This document shows, in pieces, positions 55,159 to 63,735 of a DNA stretch of 64,000 nucleotides. The translations under genes and the position numbers were made by a program. Origin of the DNA: Cololabis saira. Taxonomy: Eukaryota; Chordata; Actinopteri; Beloniformes; Belonidae. Numbering within the stretch: the stretch's first letter is position 1; every line of letters begins with the position of its first letter. The notes beneath the pieces were generated by a model that saw nothing but the letters and a program-made list of their open reading frames with translations, was not told where the DNA came from and did no database searches. The stretch is taken from assembly GCF_033807715.1 (NCBI RefSeq), contig NC_084590.1, positions 2,330,501-2,394,500 on the forward strand, written 5' to 3'.

Positions 55159-58100
55159 TCAAGTAGCCTCATAGTTGTATCAACATCTGCATCTGACTGT
55201 TATATTAAAAAAAGTACATATTTGGCAATTAACATGTTTAACTTGAATTAAACATATTTTTTTCTCTTAAAAATAAAGTAGATTTTATTTTATTTTTCAA
55301 ATGCTATCTTATTTTATTTCTCTACCAGCAGTTTGAATTTCCCCTTTTCTTTGTTAATTGTCTCAACACATTTTTATACTAAATTAATATAAACACATCT
55401 TAACAATTTAACAGTTTTGCAGTTTTTCTTTCTTCCCCTCTTATAATCTTATGCCCCCACTTTCTGTTGTTCAGTGAGAGAACTGAGCTCTAATTTCTCC
55501 TGTCAGGACTTTAAATCTGGGTTGGATGGTGTCAGGTTCTCATTTGCATGTAAAGGTGCTCATTGATGAGCCTGAAACGACATTTAGTTTTAATTATGTT
55601 CACTGTGGAGAAAGCTGCTTCACAGCTGTAACTGGACCCAAACATGGGCAGGATGTTTTAAGATGGTCAGTTTATTTTTCTGTGACTTCAGTTCAGACTT
55701 GAGTGGATATGTTTGATGAAAAACTTTGTGTTTTGTTTCAGTGGCGTTTCACTTTCGCACTTTGAACGCCACGGTCTCTGAACGTATGAGACACTGGTTT
55801 TGTCCCAGTGGGAAGACTGAACCAGGATGAATCTGTCCATTCCGGGTTGCATATTTAAAAATACAGCGAGGACAAAACTTAGTTTGATTTTACTTTTAAG
55901 TTATTTACATTAATAAGTTGTCAGGACTCAGTGTGTCGGGTTCATCCGAGCCTGATCAGCTGCGACGGGCACAGCCCGCAGCGCAGCTCTCTGGTCGCGC
56001 TGCAGCAGTTACTTTCCGATGCTTTTTCGAAAGCCCGAACAGTCCAGTCCAGCAGACACGACAGCCCACGCATCTACATCTACCATCTTTCAGCAGTAAC
56101 GACGGAGCCGCCGCCCGAGCGGCAGCCTCAACCGACCTCCCCGGCCGCGGGGACGCGCGGGGATAAATGAGCACGACGCGCTCGCTCGCTCTGGGCGCAG
56201 ACCCAATTAATCGATCCCTAATCCTGGCGGATCTAAACCTACTCTGTGCAAAATGAAGGATTTTCTCTGTAAAGACATACCATTTCTCTTACTATTACAC
56301 GTACAGCTAGCTGAGTGTCTTCTTCTCCTCATTTGGTTGGGAGTTGCTATGCAGTCCCGCGGCCCTCGCGGCCCACATGCACAAAACTGAATTTTTTTTG
56401 GCGGCCCACTAGATGGCGCTCGCGGCCCAAGTGTGGGCCGCGGCCCTATGGTTAAGAATCACTGCATTAGAGGATTTCTTTTTTGTTGTTTGTTGTAATC
56501 ACTTGAAATATCTGCTATAAGTAAATATGTCCTAGATTTGTGAAACCCAGTCATTGGGTCGTCCTCAAATAACGAACATACAGGAGCAAGAAAACGCAGG
56601 GAGCCCCCATCTCCACCTGTGTTCAACGGCTGTAAAAATGTGATCTGATCTTCGTCTAAGTCACAATAACAGGCAAACAAAAGTGTCTTTAGCCGAGGAC
56701 GTGAACAGGATTATGTGCGTCTTATTGAACAAAGCCTTTAAAGATTGTAAATCCTGGTGGGAACCTTGAGTCAGTAGTCTGCACATCTGCTGTCCCAGCA
56801 GTGGAACCAGTTCCCCGGTGGGGTGTAGAGTACCGAAGCCTCGGTGGTGGGAACATGAGCAGGTCTCTGAACACTAAACCATCCAGAGGAATGTCTCTGC
56901 AGCTGCTGGGAAAGGAGACCGCCGTCTCAGGGCTTAAGGCTGAGTTATGGTTCTGCGTCAAAACGACGCCGTGCCTACGGCGTGTGGTACGCGTCAACGT
57001 GTACCAAACGCCGTAGGCACGGCGTCACTGACGCAGCAGTGCTGATCTCCGCAATTTGAAGCCTTCTATAATAATTGTAAAAAGAATTTCACTTACCACG
57101 GGTTCTTTTTGGAACGCAACCCCGCGAAAAACCAGGGATTACTGTAATGACAATATCTCCACGTTGGGAAACTCTCCTTCTCTTGGCTCTTGACCGTCAT
57201 GTTTTTGAACACACACACTACGTTTCCTCTGGTCTCCGCGTGTGGGGAATAAAAGCTTCACTGTAGCCAGAAATAACGGAGTAACGCACTGTTTGGTAGC
57301 GTTAATTGCGTTACTGAATTTAAAAAGTAATCCGTTAGAGTATTAGTTACCGCAAAACTAACGCGTTACTAAATAACGCGTTACTAAATAACGCGTTAGT
57401 CCCAACACTGAGTGTGATGATGTCAGATACAGCCGACTCAGCAGCTTAGAACCTCGGCAGAATAGTTACAGAAAAATATCTAGTCGGCACGTTAAACCTC
57501 TGGTGGAGAAGAACCGAGGCGAGTCGAGCTGAGTAGGTACTAGTGGAAACCGCATTAGAATGAATATTATTGCAAATGTGCACTGGTTCTGTCATTCTTT
57601 GTCGAAAGGATAAATATTCAGTATTACATGTATTAAAAATGATGAGTACTCACGACTAACATGACATGTTAATTTTTTATCTTGTATTTTTGCATAATTC
57701 TTGTCTGTAGGAATTGTAAATAGGTCATATTTTTCTTATTCTCACTACCTCAAACTGCTGCACCTTAAAATGTTTATTTTTAATGTTTATAATTTTGTAC
57801 ATAGAAATTCCACATTTGTCTATTGTTCATTTGTTTATTGTTACCTTTACCATAGAGAGCGAAACTACCGGAGTCAAATTCCTTGTTGGACAATGTTCGA
57901 ACCTGGCCAATAAAGATGATTCTGATTCTGATGAGAATTTTAAAAACTTTGAGAATTAGGAATGTTTTTCTTCTATATAGAAATTTAATGGCAAGAAAGG
58001 AGGACAAAATTGCAAAGTCTTCTCAAGAATGTCATTATTTTTTCTTACATCTACATAACGTTGAGATGGTTGTTTAAACTTTCAGGCTGCTCCACGTACG

Positions 58101-61100
58101 CAACGGAAACTGCAAGTACCACCTGGGGGAGGAGACGTTCAAGCTGGCCACATCCTACACCGACAAGCTGGCCAAGCACGGCCACCAGGCCAACAAGGCG
58201 GCGCTGTACGGAGAACTCTGTGCCTTGCTCTTTGCCAAAAGCCACTACGACGAGGTACGGGAGAGGAACCACCGACCGGAGGGCTCGGGGAGGATGTAAG
58301 AAGTCTGATTCTATGTATTCTCCTGATCTTCCAGGCGTACCGGTGGTGTATAGAAGCAATGAAGGAAATTACTCCAGGGCTGCCTGTCAAAGTAGTGGTG
58401 GACGTCCTCCGGCAAGCCTCCAAGGTAACACTCCGCAGGTTAACCTAGAGATGCACCCATCCATCGCCAACCAATCGGTATTGGCCCGATAATGCCCCTA
58501 TCGGTTTTGATCGGAAAATAATAGTTCAAAGCAGCCGATCCGATGACGTTTACAACAACAACCCGCCAGGGGAAAGCTTAAGCTAGTAAGCTACACTTAC
58601 TCTTTGTAAGCCGAGTCTAAGTCTTCTCTAAGAGTCTCTAGACCAGGGATCAGCAACCCGCGGCTCTTTAGCGCCGGCCTAGTGGCTCCTGGTGCTTTTT
58701 CAAAAATGTTTCACCTTTTTTTTTTCTTTTTTTTTTTTCTTTTATTCTCAACATTTCAAATTATTTCTCGACATTTCGACTTTTTTCTCAAGATTGTACT
58801 TCAACATTAATCTCGACATTTTGACTTTTTTCTGGAAATTTTGACTTTTTTCTTGACATTTCGATTTTTTTCCTCAACATTTCGACTTTTGTGCATAATG
58901 GAAAAAAAAAATCTTCCCCCAGTTCTAACTAACATAGATTTATGCAGCATGTGTTGCCTTCATTCTAAGTCTGATACAAGACTTTTCATTTTTTGCGGCT
59001 CCAGACATTTGTTTTCTGTGTTTTTGGTCCAATACGGTTCTTTCAACATTTTGGGTTGCCGACCCCTGATCTAGAGGGTGAAATATTGCCGACAGACATT
59101 TCATGATACTTTCTCATCTCCTAATTTTTATACCTAATAATACAATGTCAGTGTTGTACATGAGACAACAATATTGATGAATTTATGGATTTCACGCTGT
59201 GATCGGTGATCGGCAACATCGGGATCGGCAGATCGGTGCATCTCTAGTTGAACCCCTGGCTGGCTTGGAGTGGCTAGTTTCCGACTGTAAGCCTGGTGTG
59301 TGTCCTGCAGGCTTGCGTGGTGAAGAGGGAGTTCAGGAAAGCCGAGCAGCTGATCAAACACGCAGTGTTCTTAGCCAGGTAACTACCGGCTCACACGACG
59401 CCGCTGCAGCTTTCTGTCGTCGCTTCTGACTCATTTATCTGTTTCTTTGCAGAGAACACTTTGGACACAAGCATCCCAAGTACTCTGACACGCTGCTAGA
59501 TTATGGATTTTACTTATTAAATGTAGACAACATATGCCAATCGGTTGCTATATATCAGGTAGGTATTGTGGTTTGCAGAGCGGCCGTGCTGTTATTCCTG
59601 CTAGCTCCTGCTGAACCGGCTCTTTCCTGTTCCCCTGGTGCAGACAGCCCTAGACATCCGACAGTCCGTGTTCGGAGGGAAGAACATCCACGTTGCCACG
59701 GCGCACGAAGACCTGGCCTACTCCTCGTACGTCCACCAGTACAGCTCTGGGAAGTTCGACAATGCTCTGTGAGTGCAGTCCCAGTTAAAGCAGCTAGTTC
59801 CATTCTGAAACGCTCCGTTCTAGATGAAGCACAAGACCGGGACTCACACTGAGTGCGTTTACATGGGAGGTTTAATTCCTCTTTAATTCAGAATTCAAAT
59901 TGAATCCGATTTAAAATGAGTAAAAATTACCATGTAAACACCTAATTCAAAATAAAAATGGCCATTCCAAATTAAACTTAATTCTGAAGTAAGTGGCTGG
60001 TTTATTCCGATTTTAAATCCGAATAGAATAATTCCACAATCATGTCTACACTCATTCCTCTTTAAATTAATTCCGGTCTTTCTTTCTGCTCGTTCCCTCG
60101 CCCGTCTGTCTCCATGACGCTTATATTCCACTGGGCTGGTTTTCCAAACAAAGTTTCAAGATGCAGCAGCAGTAAACGCTGGTCAAGAGCAGAGACAATT
60201 TATTTAATACATAGAAATAATTAAAAGAACAGATTGAAACAGGAAACATACAAATTGTGAGCTTTTCAAAGTTGTAGCAACTAAGTTAGTTTTTCTTCCG
60301 GTAGACGTAACTTCCGGGCCGCCCCCTATCCAATCAGAACCTTCCCAACCCCAAAATTCGGAATTACTATTTCCATGTAAACTCGAAGGAAAATAGTTTA
60401 ATTCAGAATTATTTAATTGGGAATAATTAATTCTGAATTAAAAAACATCATGTAACCGTGGCCAGTGTGTCTGTGCTCTCAGGCGAGTTATTCTATACCG
60501 TATTAAACATAACATTTTACACCGTTGTTGCATTTCAGTTTGTCTATGAAAGTCTTTTTACATCCCAGTCAACAGAGCTGCTCAAGAGTCCAGTGAACTC
60601 TGATTCACATTGGCTCCTTGTGAAATTGTAAAGGAGTTTTTTTGGAGGAAGAGTTCTTGCTTTTCTTGGAAGTGTTTATCCTGAATTAGACGGTTTCCAC
60701 CCAAGTGTGAGTCACATGGCACGTTTGGCTCAGACTGTGTTTGTCCCTCAGGTTCCACGCAGAACGTGCCATAGACATCATCACTCACATTCTGCCGGAG
60801 GACCACCTCCTGCTGGCCTCGTCCAAGAGGGTCAAAGGTGAGTGTCCCGGGATCAGCTGGAGCCCTGCCCACTGTGTGCAGGCCACGCCGGGGAATATCA
60901 GCTCAGAGGCCACAAGAAGGGCCTATTGTATCTGTAGGAATTTTTATTCTTTATCCTTTCTTCTGATGAAAGGAGGGCCTTTTTTCCCCCTAAACGTGCC
61001 CCAAAAGTCACCAAATTTTGCACCAAGCCAGGCCTGGCGAAAAATTTGATATTTCATGGTTTGCATTAATGGGCGTGGCCTAATGGCTCAACAGCGCCCC

Positions 61101-62107
61101 CTAGAAAACTTTGTGCCTCAAGCCTAAACACAGGAAGTCGGCCATTTTGAATTAATTGTGTCATTTTGGTGAAATTTATGCCATTTCTTCAGCCGCTTCT
61201 TCGCCCGAACCGTAATGTGCACCCAAGTGTGTTATACATCAAAATGTGCGTCTCCATCCTGCGACAACAGGCATTACTTTTCTCTTTCAAAAGCGTTACC
61301 ATGGCGACGCTAGACGCCAAAAAGTGCGCCCACCCTTCATCTGATTGGTTCAGACAGAAAAAAGTTTGTGCCTCAAGCCCCACAATACGGTTTGACGTAC
61401 ATGCACGAAAATCGGTACACACCTGTATCATGTCACAACTTAAAGAAAAGTCTTTTGGCGCCATGGCCGAAACCGAACAGGAAGTCGGCCATTTTGAATT
61501 AATCGTCGTCATTTTGGCGCAATTTATGCCATTCCTTCGACAGTTAATACGGCCCGAACCGTAACGTGCACCCAGGTGTGTTATACATCAAAATGTGCGT
61601 CTCCATCCTCTGACTACGTGCATTACTTTTCTCAGTCAAAAGCGTTACCGTGGTGACGATAGACGCCAAAAAGCACGCCCCCCTTCATCTGATTGGTCCA
61701 TATTTGATAGTTCCCCAAAAGGCACCAAATTTTGCATGCAAGCCAGGCCTGGCGGTAAATTTGATATTTCATGGTTTGTATTAATGGGCGTGGCCTAACG
61801 GCTCAACAGCGCCCCCTAGAAAACTTTGTGCCTCGTGATAAAGACATGTGGGTGGTGTCATCGGACTCGGTATTGAGTTGAAACTCTAGGCTGACGTGTT
61901 TCTTCTTGTCCACAAGCCCTGATCCTGGAGGAAATCGCCATCGACTGCCACAACAAAGAGACAGAGGAGCGTCTCCTGCAGGAGGCCCACGACCTGCACC
62001 TGTCGTCCCTGCAGCTGGCCAAGAAGGCCTTCGGGGAGTTCAACGTGCAGACGGCCAAGCACTACGGCAACCTGGGCCGCCTCTACCAGTCCATGAGGAA
62101 GTTCAAG
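37063..62107 (+). CDS. APPBP2: Amyloid protein-binding protein 2 (APPBP2/PAT1), 5' eleven coding exons
   Basis: Eleven exons with GT/AG borders and consistent phases give 446 codons starting MAAVELEWIPETLYNTAISA. The protein in other vertebrates has about 585 residues, so roughly 140 codons lie beyond the window. Vertebrate APPBP2 is a tetratricopeptide-repeat protein that binds the basolateral sorting tail of amyloid precursor protein, associates with microtubules, and serves as a substrate receptor of Cullin-2 E3 ligases recognising C-terminal degrons. Seen here: the N-terminal helical region (residues 1-75), and TPR-like helix pairs from about residue 120 on, with FGHKHPKYSDTLLDYGFYLL and FGEFNVQTAKHYGNLGRLY as the clearest repeats. 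Exons carry no stops or frameshifts, so the gene is probably functional. Coordinates include introns. Confidence 0.95.
37260..37346. mobile_element. 87-bp near-perfect palindromic MITE in intron 1
   Basis: Arms AGCCTGATTCATGGTACCGC and its complement pair over about 42 bp with two mismatches. TAA occurs on both sides (37257-37259, 37347-37349), fitting a PIF/Harbinger 3-bp target. It sits 59 bp after the exon 1 donor and would form a strong hairpin in the pre-mRNA. Confidence 0.8.
37600..37959. mobile_element. Palindromic mariner-type MITE (copy 3)
   Basis: CAGGACTGTCTCAGAAAATT to ATTTTCTGAGACAGTCCTG, flanked by TA (37598-37599 and 37960-37961). Same fold-back family as 8425; lies in APPBP2 intron 1. 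Confidence 0.85.
38088..38763. mobile_element. MITE with TGGGTCAATGACG inverted ends
   Basis: Left TGTGGGTCAATGACG and right CGTCATTGACCCATA. AT-rich non-coding interior with CCACATGA motifs repeated. Superfamily not assigned. Confidence 0.55.
39096..39752 (-). mobile_element. PIF/Harbinger-like non-autonomous element (copy B)
   Basis: Full-length copy of the 2392-2955 family: GACTACGTTTACATGCAGTC at one end and GCATGGAAACACAGTC at the other. It encodes on the minus strand (39415-39215) MKDMNISAFVDGRKYRDSQI and KKLRENLREAAFVLNLDTG, a Myb/SANT-like fragment as found in the PIF/Harbinger accessory protein. Confidence 0.65.
39775..40560 (-). mobile_element. L1/Tx1-type LINE, C-terminal ORF2 fragment
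   Basis: On the minus strand, INKMYPTAEFLRQRFQFEVD and CPFFNESEESFDHKFLLCPV give the zinc-binding motif (C...C...H...C) found after RT in L1/Tx1 ORF2. Upstream in the same direction is a stop-broken stretch (40459-40250). It is the kind of region missing from the LINE truncated at 29200. Nested in APPBP2 intron 1, opposite the gene. Confidence 0.65.
40773..41362 (-). mobile_element. PIF/Harbinger-like non-autonomous element (copy C)
   Basis: GACTACGTTTACATGCAGTC to GCATGGAAACACAGTCACTG. Coding remnant MKDMNISAFVDGRKNRDSEK on the minus strand near 41041-40980, shorter than copy B by deletions. Confidence 0.6.
41363..42665. other. Intron 1 sequence with minor repeat traces
   Basis: CAGGGCTGGACAACAGTTTG at about 41420 resembles a hAT end without a visible partner. 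GCTGCAAGCAGCGATGAACG at 42390 starts a common fish repeat. A CCTACGGCGTAG palindrome (42540-42590) is a Harbinger-type MITE core. Otherwise unassigned. No exon. Confidence 0.4.
42676..43320. mobile_element. hAT-like remnant with CCCGAT repeats
   Basis: Left part TCCCGATCCGATCCCGATC and right part GTATGTCCCGATACTTTTTT, TATCGGGCCCGATCGATAGG. Subterminal GATCCCGAT arrays resemble those of the element at 47277. Target duplication not clear. Confidence 0.45.
43612..44112. mobile_element. MITE with GGCTGCGTCCGAAAT ends (copy 1)
   Basis: Left GGCTGCGTCCGAAATCGCAT and right TATGGCATTTCGGACGCACC. Interior TTACCATGGTAAC palindromes and an AT-rich core. A second copy is at 52138-53012. Confidence 0.65.
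44258..44346 (+). CDS. APPBP2: APPBP2 coding exon 2
   Basis: LYQQGRLCQLGGEFCELEVF to ADK plus two bases; acceptor CTCAG at 44253-44257, donor GTAAGA at 44347; ends in phase 2. Confidence 0.95.
44772..46171. repeat. 112-bp direct duplication flanking a MITE
   Basis: 44772-44883 and 46060-46171 match over about 112 bp (AGTCGCAAAGACTTGATAAC ... GTTGAAACAGTG) with only a few differences. The MITE at 44884-46058 lies between them. Confidence 0.8.
44884..46058. mobile_element. MITE with TAAGGGCC ends, hosting a palindromic MITE
   Basis: Ends TAAGGGCCAATCCCAATAC and GGGATTGGGACAGGGCCTTA form the inverted pair. Interior CCCCTA motifs repeat. A Harbinger-type palindrome is nested at 45492-45625 (CTGATTTATGGTTCTGCG / CGCGGAACCATAAATCAGCC). 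Confidence 0.65.
46376..46577 (+). mobile_element. Tc1-like transposon, 3' end fragment
   Basis: Diverged but collinear with 34510-34733: TCCTGATGTATCAAATCCTC ... TACTTGTTCTCCCCACAGTA. Covers the transposase tail's 3' flank and the right inverted repeat only. Confidence 0.75.
46808..47142. mobile_element. TTAA-target MITE
   Basis: TTAA followed by AGGAGCATGAGGC on the left; GCCTCATGCT followed by TTAA on the right. TTAA duplication suits piggyBac/Kolobok-type transposition. It interrupts Harbinger copy D. Confidence 0.65.
47277..48387 (-). mobile_element. hAT element with BED zinc-finger remnant
   Basis: Ends TAGAGATGCACCGATC and GATCGGTGCATCTCTA; target duplication ATTTGGGA at 47269-47276 and 48388-48395. 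Minus frame 48177-47968 encodes FAVCKVCPKEIPQGG ... LIRHLKVLHTEY, a BED-type zinc finger (C-x2-C, H-x4-H) as at the N-terminus of hAT transposases. Minus frame 47850-47599 keeps a fragment resembling the DDE region (RFRSDMWISSVKSF). The middle of the transposase is deleted. A related copy is at 58446-59246. Confidence 0.85.
49073..49545. other. Intron 2 sequence, unassigned
   Basis: No repeat terminus, exon or RNA recognised. Confidence 0.4.
49546..50480 (-). mobile_element. LINE remnant, RT C-terminus
   Basis: Minus frame 50473-50267 reads KKVSKSLGIIKKVKPFLKVP, LYNSLMCSHISYCNLIW, matching the conserved segment after the thumb in Jockey/CR1-group LINE reverse transcriptases as I recognise it. 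The remainder towards 49546 is non-coding or degraded. Confidence 0.55.
50634..51411 (-). mobile_element. MITE with internal minisatellite (copy 2, inverted)
   Basis: CAGTACTGGAGTTG to CAACTGGAGTACTG. The 30-bp unit appears about five times at 50665-50805 in complement of the 5546 array. Hairpin arms at 50895-51055. It ends only about 40 bp before APPBP2 exon 3. Confidence 0.75.
51454..51605 (+). CDS. APPBP2: APPBP2 coding exon 3
   Basis: Encodes HLLHHCFQALMDHGVKVASV, SFSRRCSYIAESDAHVKEKA, IQFGFVLG. Acceptor CTCTAG at 51448-51453, donor GTACGT at 51606; ends in phase 1. Confidence 0.95.
51818..51941 (+). CDS. APPBP2: APPBP2 coding exon 4
   Basis: GFLSDAGWYGDAEKVFLSCL, HSEVLHCFRAVECCV. Acceptor CTGTAG at 51812-51817, donor GTCAGT at 51942; ends in phase 2. 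Confidence 0.95.
52138..53012. mobile_element. MITE with GCGTCCGAAAC/ATTTCGGA ends (copy 2)
   Basis: Collinear with 43612-44112 (CACCCTAATGAGTAGCAAAA ... TGACATTTCGGAAGCACC), with the mariner MITE at 52321-52660 inserted at TA. Left terminus is eroded. Confidence 0.6.
52321..52660. mobile_element. Palindromic mariner-type MITE (copy 4)
   Basis: CAGGACTGTCTCAGAAAATT to AATTTTCTGAGACAGTCCTG with TA on both sides. Part of the right arm's inner half is deleted. Confidence 0.85.
53040..53300. repeat. Fold-back repeat of TTTTTTCTCGAAATTT motifs
   Basis: Inverted repeats of GTCGAGATTAATGTTGAA-like and TTCAACATTAATCTCGACA-like sequence. The same motif recurs at 58745-58880 inside another element. 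Confidence 0.6.
53363..54550. mobile_element. hAT non-autonomous element with nested palindromic MITE
   Basis: Ends TAGGGCTGAAACGATTCCTC and ATAGCTGCAGCCCTA; exact target duplication GTCATCTC at 53355-53362 and 54551-54558. CGATTA/TCGA-rich subterminal motifs. The Harbinger-type palindrome at 53722-53931 is nested inside. Confidence 0.9.
54559..54920. other. Intron 4 sequence, unassigned
   Basis: Nothing recognised beyond background. Confidence 0.4.
54929..56464. mobile_element. hAT element (CAGGGGTTCTTAACC type)
   Basis: Ends CAGGGGTTCTTAACCTTTC and ATGGTTAAGAATCACTG; exact target duplication CATTAGAG at 54921-54928 and 56465-56472. A second hAT-like end (AGCAGGGGTATTCAACT) at 55014 suggests a nested, truncated copy. 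An AT microsatellite lies at 55086-55130. No intact transposase seen. Confidence 0.85.
56473..57259. other. Intron 4 sequence with palindromic MITE
   Basis: A Harbinger-type palindrome at 56935-57040 (GGCTGAGTTATGGTTCTGCG, CCGTAGGCACGGCG). Otherwise unassigned. Confidence 0.45.
57260..57412. mobile_element. hAT-end-like fragment
   Basis: Repeated AACGCGTTACTAAATAACG and the end GTCCCAACACTG look like one terminus of a common fish hAT family. No opposite end. Confidence 0.35.
57660..57935 (+). mobile_element. L2-type LINE 3' end
   Basis: Ends GGCCAATAAAGATGATTCTG followed by TGATTCTGATG repeats, the characteristic tail of fish L2-type LINEs. No RT sequence remains. Confidence 0.65.
58086..58254 (+). 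CDS. APPBP2: APPBP2 coding exon 5
   Basis: LLHVRNGNCKYHLGEETFKL, YTDKLAKHGHQANKAALYGE, LCALLFAKSHYDE. Acceptor TTTCAG, donor GTACGG at 58255; phase 0. Confidence 0.95.
58335..58424 (+). CDS. APPBP2: APPBP2 coding exon 6
   Basis: AYRWCIEAMKEITPGLPVKV to RQASK. Acceptor CCAG, donor GTAACA at 58425; phase 0. Intron 5 is only 80 bp. Confidence 0.95.
58446..59246. mobile_element. hAT element, relative of 47277, with nested hAT
   Basis: Ends TAGAGATGCACCCATCC and CAGATCGGTGCATCTCTA. Flanks GGTTAACC and GTTGAACC are a decayed target duplication at best. A second element (58644-59068; CAGGGATCAGCAACCCG ... GGGTTGCCGACCCCTG) is nested, with imperfect 8-bp flanks CTCTAGAC and ATCTAGAG. It begins only 21 bp after the exon 6 donor. 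Confidence 0.7.
59311..59378 (+). CDS. APPBP2: APPBP2 coding exon 7
   Basis: ACVVKREFRKAEQLIKHAVF LA plus two bases. Acceptor CTGCAG, donor GTAACT at 59379; phase 2. Confidence 0.95.
59453..59558 (+). CDS. APPBP2: APPBP2 coding exon 8
   Basis: EHFGHKHPKYSDTLLDYGFY, NVDNICQSVAIYQ. Acceptor TTGCAG, donor GTAGGT at 59559; phase 0. TPR-like. Confidence 0.95.
59644..59768 (+). CDS. APPBP2: APPBP2 coding exon 9
   Basis: TALDIRQSVFGGKNIHVATA, EDLAYSSYVHQYSSGKFDNA. Acceptor GTGCAG, donor GTGAGT at 59769; phase 2. Confidence 0.95.
59850..60468. mobile_element. MITE in intron 9 with GTTTACATG-type ends
   Basis: Left ACTGAGTGCGTTTACATG and right CATGTAACCGTGGCCAGT. Interior AATTCAGAATTA motifs in both orientations make it strongly self-complementary. 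Confidence 0.5.
60752..60837 (+). CDS. APPBP2: APPBP2 coding exon 10
   Basis: FHAERAIDIITHILPEDHLL, ASSKRVK. Acceptor CTCAG, donor GTGAGT at 60838; phase 1. Confidence 0.95.
60945..61840 (+). repeat. Dispersed repeat with about 350-bp internal tandem units
   Basis: GAAGTCGGCCATTTTGAATT and the following 215 bp occur at 61136-61350 and again at 61480-61700. CCAGGCCTGGCG...GGGCGTGGCC...CAGCGCCCCCTAGAAA occurs at 61029 and 61744. A common fish repeat, class not assigned. Open frames inside are chance. Confidence 0.7.
61917..62107 (+). CDS. APPBP2: APPBP2 coding exon 11
   Basis: LILEEIAIDCHNKETEERLL, EAHDLHLSSLQLAKKAFGEF, NVQTAKHYGNLGRLYQSMRK. Acceptor CACAAG at 61911-61916, donor GTGGGG at 62108; phase 0. 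The remaining exons are beyond the window. Confidence 0.95.
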
Positions 62108-62221
62108 GTGGGGGAACTGTTACTGCCCTGACCAGCTCTCACCACTTTACTTTAGTGGTCCTTATAAGTTCCACAACAAAAATAACCCAAAGTACAAGTG
62201 TAAATCGTCAGTGTAATACAA

Positions 62222-62375
62222 AAACCGCAGGCAGGTGGAAGCAGCAACAGGATGACCAGAGGGGGTGGGGGACCGCAGGCAGGTGGAAGCAGCAGCAGGA
62301 TGACCAGAGGGGGTGGGGGACCGCAGGCAGGGGGAAGCAGCAGCGCGATGACCAGAGGGGGTGGGGTGGGGGGCA
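62222..62375. repeat. 48-bp minisatellite in intron 11
   Basis: Three units of GACCGCAGGCAGGTGGAAGC AGCAGCAGGATGACCAGAGG GGGTGGGG with small changes. Non-coding; several frames stay open through it. Confidence 0.85.
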
Positions 62376-62773
62376 GCAGGCCAGCACGCAGCTCCCGAAG
62401 CTCCGGCCTGCAAACACCACCCAGAACATGGAACACACTCTCCACACAGACAAACCAAAGTAGAAAAGTAACAGCAAATAACCGTAAATAAAACAAAATT
62501 AAATAAATAAAAATACAGATATGAATAAAAAATAAATTAAATGAGAGGGAGGGAAAAAAAAGGGGCTAAATGGCCAACCTACACAAAAATAAGTAAATAT
62601 TAATAAGATAAGTAACAAGTCAATAAATAAGTACTAACCAAGAGAGAAGGGGTAATCAATCATGATATCAGGGTAGCAGCGTGTTACATATCAGAACCTG
62701 GACATGGATCTTTCACTGTCAGGCCGAGCTGGACCAGAAAGCTCCAAGAGCTCGGGCACCGTTGTCCCCAATA
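62376..62773. other. Intron 11 sequence, AT-rich
   Basis: AAATAAATAAAA-type low complexity at 62490-62640; otherwise unassigned. Confidence 0.4.
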
Positions 62774-62975
62774 CAGGACTGTCTCAGAAAATTAGAATAT
62801 TGTGATTTTCTGTAATGCAATTACAAAAACAAAAATGTCATACATTCTGGATTCATTACAAATCAACTGAAATATTGCAAGCCTTTTATTATTTTAATAT
62901 TGCTGATCATGGCTTACAGTTTAAGAAAACTCAATCTCAAAAAATTAGAATATTCTGGGAATCTTAATCTTAAAG
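62774..62975. mobile_element. Palindromic mariner-type MITE (copy 5), half element
   Basis: CAGGACTGTCTCAGAAAATT after TA, then the left half and loop (GGGAATCTTAATCTTAAA); the right arm is missing. Confidence 0.8.
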
Positions 62976-63535
62976 AGCATATTGCAGGTTAGAATTTTTT
63001 CAAAAATGATACCTGACCTTATGTGAAAATGACTATGTGAGAAGTTAATGTAGGATTTAATATGTTTTACAAGACATAAGGGCACGTATTCAGAGGAAAA
63101 AGTGGCTGATTTTAGCAAAGCTCCCACAAACGCTTTTTTTTCCAAACACCGAGTCATATGACGCAGCGGGAGGGAGACGTCTCCACAGCTGCCCCATCTG
63201 ACTGTGCAGACCCCGTACACACGTAGCCGGGTATCTGCTAAACCCAAGATATTTTCCTACGTTTGGACCTGTCATCCACATGAAAACGCAAATAAACGAA
63301 TGTTTAAAAAAAACTCCGGGCAAAGTGAAGATTTTTGAAAACTCTGTTTATGTAGATGCGTGTAGACCTGGTGTAAACAGAGACAGAGAGCAGTTTTGCG
63401 TTTTCCAACGTCACATTATGCTCCAAAACCACAACAAATCTGCTCTGATTCTGACGTCTAACGTGCGACCCAGAACTGCAGATGATCCACCATCTGTTCT
63501 CCAAGCTATTTATTAAATAAATGGTCTCTGCTCTT
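62976..63535. other. Intron 11 sequence, unassigned
   Basis: Contains CTACGTTTGGACCTGTC near 63258 that may be a transposon fragment. No gene or clear terminus. Confidence 0.35.
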
Positions 63536-63735
63536 GACACCGTTACACCGACGCGGAGCCTACGCCGTAGGGTACGCGGCGACGCGCAGCTGGGCTGCAG
63601 CTGGGCTGCGTCGATTAACGCGGCAGCTCCGTGGTGGGACACCGGGGGGACTCCAGCTCGTTACCGAGAAGGAGGCGCGGATCCCGGGAAAACTGCGCCG
63701 CAGAGGCGGCCCGGAGGCCGGAAGACCAGATGATC
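63536..63735. mobile_element. Harbinger-type palindromic MITE fragment
   Basis: GTTACACCGACGCGGAGCCT and GCCTACGCCGTAGGGTACGC motifs of the family; opposite arm unclear. Confidence 0.45.

Noticed and set aside
55956..56174. Arg/Ala-rich frames in both directions as a gene
   Set aside because: Inside the hAT element bounded by CATTAGAG; GC-rich patch only.
60945..61840. 132-codon frame at 61166 as a gene
   Set aside because: Lies wholly within the tandem repeat and ends at its unit border; no splice or protein evidence.
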